Below, piece after piece: positions 34,874 to 46,432 of a stretch of DNA of 62,000 bases. The stretch comes from Tubiluchus corallicola (lineage: Eukaryota > Priapulida > Priapulimorpha > Priapulimorphida > Tubiluchidae): contig JAQGDQ010000050.1 of the NCBI GenBank assembly GCA_030141605.1, positions 566,971-628,970 of the forward strand, written 5' to 3'. The notes under the pieces are model-generated. The model searched no databases. It had not been told where the DNA came from and was given only the letters and a program-made list of their open reading frames with translations. Numbering within the stretch: the stretch's first letter is position 1; each line of letters starts with the position of its first letter. The position numbers and the translations under genes are program-made.

Positions 34874-37800
34874 ATGGAGAACAACACAGAGTCGGAAGAT
34901 GCGAACAATTTTGCAAATATCAAAGTAGCCAATAAAATTTTGCTTGTAATTTTGTTAGTGCTCATTATGCTTGCCATGGGATGTACAATAAGCGTACAGG
35001 AGTTATGGACTCACCTGAAGAGACCCTGGGGCATTCTGATTGGAATGCTGTCTCAGTTTCTGCTACTGCCTCTCATTGCTTTCGGTTTAGGACACGTATT
35101 ACAGGTAGGCAAAACTATGAACGATGTTAAATGTCAATTATATTAAAGCCAGTCAATTGACTCCGCATTTTCTGGTTTTGGACTTTTAGCATTAATGCGT
35201 TTGTTTATAAAACGAACGCAGCAGTAAACACTGCAAATTAAATTTAGCATATTTTACTTCAACAATATCATTCTGGTGTATCACAAAAACACTAATAACA
35301 GAACTGTGCCTCACAAAAAGTCCCTTCACAACAAAATTTAGCATCAATGTGGCAAATCAGCCGACCTTATTATAATCACAATACGATGTGTAAATTTATT
35401 GACCATTGTAGAAAAAAACGACATAGAATGCGTGGTTTAGTTGTTTGTTCTAGCTACAAAATGGAAAACGAGCAGATCAATTAATGAGCAAATGCTTAAT
35501 GTAGGAGTACGATATCAAGAGTAATAGTAATTGCAAGCTTTTTGTCTATCTCGGACGCGTCCAAATGACCAGTCCCCTGTAACAGGATATACAAAATTTT
35601 GATTCTGCCAGCTCTTTTTATTTCGTTTAATATCAAAAGTTGTACGGGAATTGTGCGCTTTGAGAAATTAAAAAATTTAAAAGAATTTAGTGTAATTTAG
35701 TATAACTTTGTCGAATTTCTTTAACACGAATATAAAGTAACATTGTAATAATTATAAATACGTGTAAGCCATACAGTTATAGACCTATACATTATCATTA
35801 GTTGGAGTGGTACCACTGTCTTGTGTTACTCAAATTAATACGATACACAGCATTCCGAAACGACGAGTTGCATGCCGTGTAAAACGTGTATTTTTTTCAT
35901 TTTATGAATTTGCGAATTTTATGTATATGTATATTCTTATATTCTTTCGAGTTTGTGTTGAATTTAATACCTGGATTTAGAATATGATTTTACGTACTTT
36001 CTTTTCTTTCGTATGAAAATTTATACAGCTGTTACTGCTATTGCACTGAATATTTTTTCTGATTTTGAAACACTTGCTTTGGGTAATCTGAGAAATATAA
36101 TCAGAGCATAGCCTATTGTTTACTGAAACGTGATGATATCAAATTGAAATAAATTAAGCCTAACTATTCATTCAGTTTTTCATTTCATAGATGACAGCGC
36201 CCCAAGCAATTAGTGTTCTGGTGATGGGATGTTGCCCGGGAGGTACAACATCTAACATATTTACCTACTGGAGTGAAGGAGACGTAGCTCTGAGGTAAAC
36301 ATACTACTAATGGCTTGTTGTCTCCTATTGTGTCACTCTCAAACTTACCAAAGCAGAAGGTAGGAAAATATTATAATGATTTTCATTATTGATCTTTCAG
36401 CATTTGCATGACCTGCTTGTCTACCCTTCTGGCACTTGGAATGATGCCTCTCAATCTTTTCATATACAGTCGCAGTTGGACGGATGAAAGAGCAGTCATT
36501 CCCTACGCAAAAATAGCCATAGCTCTGGCTTCCACCGCTGCTCCAGCCATAGTGGGAGTGTTCATACGTCACAAATTCCCAAAGTTAGCTAACGTCATTA
36601 CCAAAGTAAGAAGATTGTTACATGATGTACGATTATAAATTAAAGCCAGAATATAATCGTGGACCAGGAAATGCCGTTCTCTTAAATTTAGTGTGGCAAA
36701 TCGGAAATCCCATGCAAATCGATGCTGAATTCGTTCTAGCCGAGTATTGTTTATTAAGTTAAAGTACATGGAGACGTGAAACATAATAATTTAGGCCCTG
36801 TGAGTAAAGCACAAACAAAAACAAGAAAAAATAAGTACATGGGCGCAAATAAATTAATTAAGTTACTATTCTTGAAATGTAGGGGCGTAGCGTCTAGTAT
36901 ATTAGTGTAAAGTTTATTGACGATCCGTTTCTAATTGGCAGAGTTTTATGCTTTTTCGAAACTTCGCCAAAGCTATCGCCGCCATCTTGAACTGACAGCG
37001 AAAATCCGGCTCCACTAATCGATGCGGAATTCGTTCTAGTATACTCCTATAAAGTTTGATGACGATTCATTGCGAATTGGTGAAGCTTGGGTTTTTCGAA
37101 AATTATATGTCCCCACCATCTTGAATTCAAAATGGCTGATCGAAAATTTGACTCTCCCCACCCCGATGCGATGCGGAATTTCTTTTAGATTCGCGTAAAG
37201 TTTCATGAACGATTTCTTGCGAATTTGTTGCGCATAAGCTCTTTTAAAAAGGTCATCCCCAACAAGAACAACAACAACATAATCCAGATGAGTAGCGATT
37301 TAGATCGAGTCGCTCGACTACAAATGTTCGTGCCTAAAATTACTTGGCCTAAAGTTAAAGCTAAACAAAAAAGTCGTTTTCTTACGAAAGAACGCAGTTT
37401 TACTTAGCAGCTAAAAACAGTATTTTGAATTAGTTGATTCTAGATCAAGAAAATGGCAAATATGTAAGAAATTCAATGGAGAGTTACAACTAAACGATGT
37501 GTGTGCAGGCCATTCATTTTCGGGGATTAACAAGTCCAAGTCCTAATTCCCAATATATAAATGCTGACAGTATACAGCTTAAAAGACAGGAAAACCGTTT
37601 ACTCACACAAAGCTAAAAATCGTCTTGAAATTTTGTATCACACATGTACTGCTTTATTGCACACAGAGCTTACATTAGTAGCTTTGTATATATAAAACCT
37701 GAAAATTTAAACTCTCGCGATGACCGTTACGCGCATCCATTTTGACCGTAGGTCGTTTCATACAAGTTTAGATACAGTAATATTACGTAAAATTTGAAAA

Positions 37801-38834
37801 TCTAATCTGAGCATTCGTAGAGCACACTTCGCTAACAAAGCAAAAGTACAAATCACACTTTATCATGTCAAAAAAATTAATTTTGTCTTTTGGTGAGTCA
37901 GTGGTGCACACTGAGAAGGTAAATGATGTTTTACCAGTTGACGGAAACATTTTAAATTACTAAGAATTTTCTATTCTAGTTACAGGTAAGGGTAAGCATA
38001 ATGCCAAGTAATATAACTTTGTATGGAAGGTTTTTTTGGGATTAAAATTGCCATGTCTTCCACTTTAAGTTAGCAATACTGCTTCGTCCTTCTGTAATGA
38101 AATTTGCCTGGTTTCTTATTTGTAGTAGTAAAATGAAGTCTTTTGGGAAAAATATTAATGGAAGTCTGAGACCGATAAATTTTAAGGGAATTGTAACGAT
38201 GACCACATTTAATTATTATTACGTCTTTACGCACTTTAAAAAAGAAACCTTTTAACCTCATGTTTTAAGCTACGAGAACAGGGACAAAACTTCTCGTTCG
38301 CCTAGCAATTTTAGCTTGCACACACGGTTAAAATATTCAGATTAATTTTTTCTTAATTTGCAGGTTGGGAGTGTGTCTGGATTACTAGTTATTCTTGTCA
38401 CTCTGATTCTGCAAGGTCTGATATTCCCAGCAATGTTTCGTGTGCGATGGACGATATTCTTCGCCGCGTTTTCCATGCCAGCTCTTGGCTTCACTTTCGG
38501 ATTTGTTTTGGCGACAATTTTTCGAATGAAATGGCACCTGTGCCGGACGATTTCCATGGAAACCGGCGCGCAGAATGTTTCTCTTGCAATCACTCTTGTT
38601 ACATTTACCTTTTCCGATGAACTTCTAGGGGAAATGATTTTATTTCCATCACTTTACGGCGTCACTGTCATTACCGATTCTTTCATTTTTGTGGGAATTT
38701 ATTTATTTTATAAATTCGTTATCGCCAATAAAAAATCAGTGGAATTCAGTGAAAAAGAAGTAGATGAAAAAGAGAAAAGCTTCAACGTTACTTCAACTAA
38801 CAGGACAGACAAAATTGATATTGCAAAATACTAG
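34874..38834 (+). CDS. SLC10 family sodium/bile acid-type cotransporter, 4 exons
   Basis: Plasma-membrane symporter of the SLC10 family. Vertebrate SLC10A1/A2/A6 carry bile acids or sulfated steroids with sodium; the substrate here is unknown. Exons: 34874-35104, 36191-36294, 36401-36605, 38364-38834. Phases 0, 2, 0 all match and give 336 residues. The start ATG sits in a perfect Kozak context (GCCACCATGG). A potential N-glycosylation site (NNT) at residue 3 fits an extracellular N-terminus. Several hydrophobic helices are visible. Family signatures: [15 protein letters not shown] (about 90-104), [11 protein letters not shown] (about 119-129) and METGAQN (about 245-251); the last two regions contribute sodium-site residues in the family. 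The C-terminus is a charged cytosolic tail. AATAAA at 39342-39347 is a candidate poly(A) signal. Intron 3 contains repeats described separately. Confidence 0.92.
35105..36190 (+). other. SLC10 intron 1
   Basis: No repeats or ORFs of note. Confidence 0.7.
36569..36784 (-). mobile_element. Possible LINE C-terminal fragment
   Basis: The frame reads [18 protein letters not shown] and [18 protein letters not shown], which resembles the L-x-x-I/V-Q-R-R-F helix after the RT domain in many LINEs. It is short, overlaps the end of SLC10 exon 3 on the other strand, and is weakly supported. Confidence 0.3.
36885..37252. repeat. Degenerate tandem repeat, about 145-bp unit
   Basis: Three copies (about 36890-37033, 37034-37182 and 37183-37252, the last partial) share TCTAGTAT, GTAAAGTTT-x-x-TGACGAT, GCGAATTGGT, CACCATCTTGAA and GATGCGGAATT. 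Copies differ by many substitutions and small gaps. Confidence 0.75.
37560..38050. repeat. Dispersed repeat copy A
   Basis: Diverged but clearly colinear with 45600-46060. Shared pieces include AAATCGTCTTGAAATT, TTGTATCAC, GCACACTTC, TTTATCA-x-GTCAA, CATTTTAAATTA, CAGGTAAG and AATATAACTTTGTATGGAA. No ORF, so probably a nonautonomous element. Confidence 0.8.
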
Positions 38835-39351
38835 AATTAAAAACAGCAACTAAAACGGCATTAAGAGATAAATCAAATGGCGCATAAGTTGTAAAGTTGG
38901 TATTTCTTGTCAAGCAAATACAAATTAGGACAATATACAAAAAAGTGTTCTTCGTGGTGGGCGGTCGAGAGGTTACGTGCTGTACATTCTGAATGTGGCC
39001 TTTTTTGTCTAATTGATTCCGAGCTAATTTTTGGTAAAATTTGCTAAAAAACAATGACCGTCTCTTTCCACAGCTACAGTTGTAGCCCTCATGCATGCAG
39101 AGCTTGAAAATGGCCAGTCAAGTGTCGTACCGCATTTTGTATACAATTTGACGAATCCTCCTTAACAACGCAAATTCAATTCTTAATGACAAAGAATAGT
39201 GATCATTAAAGAAAACTCCCGCAATAGAAAAAAAGGAAAAATACGATGCAGTTTATTTTTATATGAAAAAGAAAGAAATCACCTTGTTCAAAATGTAAAC
39301 ATTGTAATGCTTTTAGAAACATATTGTACATAGTTTTTAAAAATAAAGAAT

Positions 39352-39352
<1 letters not shown>

Positions 39353-39419
<67 letters not shown>
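39353..39419. repeat. (AAT)n microsatellite
   Basis: About 22 AAT units directly after the candidate SLC10 poly(A) signal. Confidence 0.97.
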
Positions 39420-39765
39420 AGCCCATTCTCTGTAACCGAATAATTAATATCTGGAATGAGCTCTCAGAGTCTGTTTACGGTGCCTCCTTGGTCTGTGTTC
39501 AGTATAGCACTCTTTTTAAGAGATCTTAAAGTATATTAAGTAGAGATATAAAGTAGAAATAAGTGATCTTAATAGTCCTCTGTCTTTTAACACCTGTAAG
39601 TAGCGAAGGCTCTTTGTGCTTTTGTTCGTAATCTTTTAACTAGCCTTTTTGATTGTAAAACTTTTATTCTGCGCTGTATATACGTTTTTCCTGCTTTCAT
39701 TTTTATATTTCTTGTAAATAGTTTTTTGAAATAATAAGCTTACATATTATATAAATAAATAGTAC
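39420..39765 (+). mobile_element. 5'-truncated LINE C-terminus and 3' end
   Basis: Encodes NRIINIWNELSESVYGASL and FKRS before a stop, the R-V-V-N-x-W-N-x-L-P type C-terminus of CR1/L2-like LINEs, followed by an AT-rich tail. It is attached to the AAT microsatellite. Confidence 0.65.
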
Positions 39766-42700
39766 GATGACACCTTTGAATACCTTCGACGAGATGTTAA
39801 ATAGACGTGTGCGATGCACCAAGAAGACGTCAGATCAGAAATTTTATGTAGATAGACCTGCCAGATACCCTTTCTTGCGAGATTCATACCAGCAGCGGCG
39901 GTTCTGAACCATTTCATGTCAAGCAAGCAGGCTTGAATAGAGACTGGTATACATATGCACAATCTTCGCCGGGAACGATACCATTCCTACCCTGGGAGAA
40001 GCCTGAACTTCCCCGAGAAGCATCATCGTAACACTGTTTATTTGTCTTGTCATTTAGTTTTGATGTGGTTTTTTGATGTTTATTTTAATATTTGGCATTT
40101 ATATGTTGTCAGCATTGCCTGTGTCGTTTTATGTAGCTAATCGATATTAAATAAAATGTTTCTATCTATATAATTTATCCTGTATACACCTATACAAAAT
40201 GTATATTGTATCACATTTTAGCTTTGTTCTAATTAAATGTTCATTTGCCCGTGTCCGTGTTATCTTATTTGTGCATTAACTTCTTAACTTATAGGCTTTA
40301 TTCTTTGGACATTTGATTTGTTGGTGCTGGAATTTCATCATGTTCGAAAGTTTTTACGAAAGACGAATTTTAATACTGTTTGTATTTTGTTCTTTGGTTA
40401 AATGGTTTTAATATATGTGCTGGTTTAAACTTTTAACTACTTTGCATTAGGCCTACGGTGTTCTAAAACATCAACGTCATAGAATTAAAACATACATTTT
40501 TTGTGCGCATGCAGACGTGACGCCCAGATTTATTCCTTTCTGTGACGCCCAGATTTATTTCAGTAATGCATTACAGCGCCCAACCCTGATTAAAATAAGA
40601 AATTAACAATATGGCGCTAATGGATATGCCTTACCTTGATTTGTCTCCATAACAACTCTCCGACATTCTGTCTTTTAATAAAATATTAACTAGCCAGATC
40701 GCTTAAATATTTAACCTGTTAACCAGTTAATATTTAACCGTGGTGGATAAAGCTTAGAAGCTCATTTCTAGCAAAACAATATCTAGAAAAGAGGTGTAGC
40801 GGTAAGTATTCTACTTAATTCTATTTGCTTAATATAATTTAAACGTTGCACAGTTGGTTATACTTTAGAATTATCATTTCAAAGGAAAGAAATCAAACTT
40901 GTCACGTCGAAATTATTTTGATTTGATCTTTTATTTATTAATAAAAGTGTGTTAGTTTGTAACTTATTAATATGCCATACATCACAGCTTTATGTTTTTC
41001 ACAGTTTTGCAGTAATTCCCATTATGTAGTACCAGCTAAGTTGCATAATATAAAAATGGGAAAATAATAACATCTAAACTGCTGCAAGCATAATCTTGAT
41101 TTAGAAAATATGTGGTATGAAATAAGACTTATTTTTACAGTGCCCTTTTTATCGCCGCTCATTCGCATAAATGTAAAATGGTGCTCAAATTATGTAAGCC
41201 TTTAGCGTTCTTACTCCTATTCCACGTCGATGTAAAATGTTCTTAAAAAACAATTTAATCGAGAGATATAAATATTGATCAAAGTAAGAGTACTGTGATA
41301 AATAAAGTTTTTGGGAGACAAACAATGTTTCCAGATGCGTTACTTTGTATTTACTGTATTAAAAGCACGACAGTCCGAAGGGTAAAGCATGATTTATATC
41401 GGGACCCTAATGCTGAATCTATTTCCAACTCAAATAAGCTATAAAAGCCTTAAGAAGATCATTACCGACCCCTCAACATAAAAAACACGTTTAACGTAGC
41501 AGATAGTTTGAGAAAAATAATTATGTAACAAACCCTAGCAAATCAACCTGCTATTGTGCAGTACAATCAGTCCTCAAACTGCCTAATAACTCTTATTTGA
41601 AAATTGTTACGGCACAAAACTACTTAACTTATCGGCTAAATCATTACCACAAAGAAGACACAATCATCACCACACATCACACTTTTATACAACCATGATC
41701 ACCTCGACGAATGGCTCAAATCAATACTACCGCAACTGACAATAGACAATGTTCACATCATTCTGCCACCGCAGATATCATTAACACATTAACCTCAGCA
41801 GCATATGCCACCGTGAATTTCCACTAGGGCCAGCAACTTAACCACCACCCCGCCTCATATTACAATAGCTATACCAGCGCGGGTACTTTTATTTATTTAT
41901 TTGTAAAATAATAAATAAAAAAATATATATATAATAAATAATTTATAAATAATCTTAAAGCTAGTTAAGAAGTATTCAATATATAGTAGGAATGTAAACT
42001 TCTGTAGCTTAATTGTAATGAATAACTTTAAAGCCAAGTGCATCATTACTGTCATCGCCTCATTAACAACATAATTACCTAAATGCATATATCCTAATAT
42101 AAGAGAGCAGGCCAGTTTCTAACACGAACTAATTTATAGCCAATGTATAGGTGATTTAGAGAGTACTTATATAATATGAAACTGTGCACAGATTAATAGA
42201 GAAATTAGTACTAAAATTTGTGAGTGTAACTTAATATGACGTCCAATATATTTGTTATTGTATTTCAACATGTCATCTAACATTGTAACATTGTTGTTGT
42301 AGTTTTAGAAGTTCGCGACATGGTGCCGAAAAGTACTTTGTCAATTTTAACAAATGAGAATGACAATATAATAGGGTAGCGTAGCCACATGCAGTTCTGA
42401 TGTCCGAGGTACGACGCCATGGTGGTGCATTTGAAAAAGCACTAATGCTGTTACAGTTAAGGTGACAATGTCGCGATGGCGAGGCGGGGACCTTTACTAT
42501 TAGTATCGTTACCGTTATCGACTTGTTTAACAATAATACCTTTTTGTTTCTGGATTTCAGGTTCACACGTTCAGGAAATATAACGATGATACCAGTCAAT
42601 CCAACAAAATACGAATACATATATATTCAAGTGAGTAACTAAATCTTCAAAGTAATTCCTTTTTTTGTTTGGCCAAATGAAATTCAATTTTTATAAGTGA

Positions 42701-42930
42701 CAAGTTGAATCCGTCGGCGCTATAAGTCTTATTTTGTTGTCCTAGTCCCTATCGCAATTACAGCTCTTCCGCCATTGGGGGCGGGGGGGGGGGGGCATTC
42801 TACTTTTTTGTCTTTTTGTTACTTCTTTTCCTCTCAGTCTTTCTCAGTGGTTCAGAAACCTGGCCTTGTGATGATATAGATCTACAATCCATTTACCAGG
42901 TTATAATGCTGTTTTTATTAATAGGAAAAT
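39766..42930. other. Intergenic, no gene seen
   Basis: AT-rich, with unrecognised small ORFs only. A run of 13 G lies at 42783-42795. Confidence 0.4.
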
Positions 42931-42934
42931 TAAT

Positions 42935-45165
42935 AAAAGTGGTAAGGAGTAGCTTTATATTAGAAATTATTCAACTGTTCCAATTCGTAATGTTTAACTC
43001 CCTTCGAAAAAGATATCGAAGCCATTTTTATTGAAATTACTTGTAATAACGATAAAAATATAGTTGTTGGTTCTGTATATCGCCCTCCGCTAGAGTGTCC
43101 ACTCCAATTTACCAACAAAATAATCGGTATTGTAAGTAAGGTAAACAATAATCAAAAAAATTATTCATAGCTTGCGATTTTAACAGCAATTTATTAAACC
43201 ATGAAACTCATGATGATACTAAAAACCTTCTTGGTGTAATGTTTGCCAGCTACGTTTCTCCAGCCATTACACATCCGACCAGAATAACTAACATTACAGC
43301 TGCATTAATTGATAATATATTTACAAGCATAATTCGCTATGATTATAAAGCGGGCAATTTGCTAACTGATATAACTGGCGATCAACCAGCATTTTTGATT
43401 ACTGACTTAAATTTACCTATTCAAAAATCATCTGCCTTCAAAATAACACCTTCTAATAAAGATATCAAAAATGCTTTAATTCGGGATTTATTTATAACTA
43501 ATTGTGATGCTACTACTAGCATTAATGAAGTTAATCAAGCAACTGAACATTTTACCAGAAGTTTAATAATGTCCACAGTGCTCATATTAAAGAGAAACAA
43601 ATAACTGTTAACTCTAATAAAATTAAAACCTCGGCTATTGGCTTTCGAAAAGGTTTGTCCACTGAGTTAGCACTAATTAAAGCATGTGAACGAATTCTAA
43701 ACACAATAGAAAACAATTCGATAGCTGCGGGTATATTTTGTGACTAATCGAAAGCATTCAACACAATGGACCATTCAGTTCTTCTTCACAAACTCTCACA
43801 TTATGGTGTTCGAGGTTTGGCCTATAGTTGGTTTGAAAATTATCTGTTTAATAGAATCTAAGTACTCATGTATAATAACTGTCTTTCTAAATTTCACACT
43901 ATAACATGTGGTGTGCCTCAAGGCTCCATACAAGCACAATTATTATTTTTAATTTACATAAATGAAGTAAGCAAGTTATTAAGTAGAAATAATTTTTTTC
44001 CATTTGCTGATGACACTACTTTATTTTTTGACTTGTGTTATCACTCCGTTGCAGAAGTAAAAGAACTCTTAAAATTAAATGCTGACTGATTCATGGCAAA
44101 TATATTATCATTAAACCACAGACAAAATGGGTTATTTTCTATTCCACAAATAAAAATGCTTGATAATTGTGACCTACATATTGATGGAGTAATTACTGGT
44201 GCCATCTCAATTATTAAAAATAAATTGCATAAATTTCACTCAATAACAATGTAATTATAACTGTCTAATGTTACCTTATATAACTTGCCGTTATATTCTA
44301 TGCGGCAAAACATATCACACAAATTTAAACTACTTAGCTAGACATCAGCCTAAGTTTTTGAGAATCACATAATTTAACTAAACGAGCCCCAATTGAACCT
44401 ATATTTTTCTTATAACCGTGGAACTTTAAATTTCGATAGTTAATTTCTTCCCATCTTGCTATCTATACGTACAAAATACACCACAGTTTATTACCTCCGC
44501 GTCTCACAAGTCTCATCATACGTAATCATCGATATCACATCACTAAATTTAATGAATATAATGTTCCATTTTGCAGGACCAGTGTTGCCAGACATTTGTA
44601 AAATTTACGCTCCAAATTTATGGAATAAAATATCAGTTTATTTACAACACATCGAATATTATATGGCTTTGAAAGATATCTGAAATCACTTCTTCTCAAA
44701 TACTATTTATAATACAATTGTTTAACATTGAACTGAGACAGTTACAGTACATCCCATGACTGGTTACTTTACTCTTCATATTTTCAAACTTTTGTGTCAC
44801 GTCTCTGCTGAACTCCTTTCTATTTCGTTTCTCTTCTCTTTTTCTCCATCTTTACTCTACTATTTTATCTTTACTATTCTTTCTTTTTCTACCATTTTTT
44901 CTCTTGTCAACTAAGCAATTTTTTCCATTTTTCATTGTGGTTTCACAAGCTTTGTTTCTCAACCACAATGCAGCACCTATTTCTGGTTGATAAAATATTG
45001 TATTGTTTAGTAACTATTATTAATGTATTCTGTTACAATTATTGTAATTATAGTTGATTTTTCCTAATTATAATGCATAATAGTTATAAAATGTTAACAC
45101 AAATTGTAATGTAAAATTATATGCTAAAGTGGATAATAAATTATTATTCTTATAGAGTGGGGGCG
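42935..45165 (+). mobile_element. Degenerate non-LTR retrotransposon (EN, RT, C-terminus)
   Basis: In order: an endonuclease piece with NIVVGSVYRPP (about 43055); a linker frame with PTRITNITAALIDNIFTS (43239-43604); RT from FRKGLSTELALIKACERI through D[24 protein letters not shown] and CGVPQGS to FPFADDTTLFF (43630-44089, two in-frame stops but one frame); then a C-terminal piece with YAPNLWNKI (about 44615) and an AT-rich 3' tail with short repeats to about 45160. It is a CR1/L2/Jockey-like LINE. The FADD box is intact but the copy is dead. Confidence 0.88.
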
Positions 45166-45599
45166 TAGATCTTCGAACTCTGAACCAGCTAAAACCTCTA
45201 AAAGTACACATTAGACGACTATATCCTAAAAACTGGTATTTCTGAATGCCAATTTAACCACCATATTAGATGAAGGGCTCGGTGTGACATAAACCGAAGT
45301 TATCCTACCTTCCTCGTCAAGGGGCCAGGCTGGCTCTTATGATACACCACACTTGTATGGAGTATGCTGCAGTTTATGGCCGTACATAAAAGACACACAT
45401 ACTGATTTTCATCTTTATACTATAGAAACCTTTTAGTTATTCAGTCAAGTGTGTTCAATTGCTAGTTTGGTTGCTCTAGCATACCGTCTTCAAATCTCCA
45501 ACGCATATTCATCTGCATAATTGTTATGGTATATTTTCTAAAATGGGACTACGTATAATGACCACCGGTGTTTAATGACTGGAAAACCAAAAGATGAGT

Positions 45600-46065
45600 G
45601 TAAAAGGACAAGAAAGCCTTTTTTGCTTGCGGTAAACTAAAAAAATCGTCTTAAAATTCTGTATCACCTACAAGCTGTACACAGAACTTGTTTTTGCAGT
45701 AACGCTGTATAAAACTTGTAAATCTAACTCCTGCGCTGACAGAGACTCAGTCATTTGAACGATCAGTCTTTGAGCAACAAACTTGCGTAAAATTCGAAAA
45801 AATAAACAGAGCTTTCATGGCGCACACTTCATTAATTAACTAAACAAAAGCATGAATTACTTTATCAAGTCAAGAAAATTCATTTTTTTGCGAACCAGTG
45901 ACGCTTTTCTGTCGTACGCTGGCGTAGTGAGTCAGTGACGTTTTAGCAGTTGGTGCGACCATTTTAAATTAAGAATTTTGTTTTCAAGTTTCATAATTAT
46001 GCTTTTCAAACAGGTAAGCGTGATGTTGAATAATATAACTTTGTATGGAAAGTTTTTGAGACGTA
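45600..46065. repeat. Dispersed repeat copy B
   Basis: Colinear with 37560-38050 (see that entry). It ends shortly before the first recognised dynein exon, so the ATGCTTTTCAAACAG|GTAAGC that looks like a 5' exon at about 45999-46013 is part of the repeat. Confidence 0.8.
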
Positions 46066-46369
46066 ATTTAAAATCCCCTTATTCCCCGTTTAACGTGTAC
46101 ACGCGTTTGGCACAGTGAACGTGCCATTTTTGCTTTTTTATGCAAAGCATGACCATAGGACATAAACTAAGGCTTTTTTATCAAGCGAGATAGAGATGAT
46201 GGCCGTAGATGTCTGGTTTTTGGTATCACAACATAGAGAAACTAGCTTCGGTAACTCTTACGAAGAATGGCGCTGGTGAAAAAACACGAGCTATTAGCCA
46301 CACAAAACGGAAGATTTGTTCTTCTAAAGCCATTTATCACTACATTAATTAATTTCGTTGCCGTTTCAG

Positions 46370-46432
46370 GTCGCCTTTGCAACTGATCTAAGTTACGAAC
46401 ATGTAAAGGAAACTTGCGAAGCTGACAAACGG
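46370..46432 (+). CDS. Most 5' recognised DHC exon
   Basis: This 63-nt exon (acceptor GCCGTTTCAG, donor CGG|GTATGT) encodes VAFATDLSYEHVKETCEADKR. It aligns with the short segment just before the IDQLF block of DNAH5 with no gap, provided the next exon begins at 46719 (acceptor TTGGTTAG) and not at the closer TTTTCAG ending at 46725. The start codon is not in this exon, so at least one upstream exon is missing from the model. Confidence 0.65.

Noticed and set aside
45996-46016. ATGCTTTTCAAACAG|GTAAGC as the first dynein exon
   Set aside because: The same motif occurs in the dispersed repeat copy at 37.98 kb, so it belongs to the repeat.
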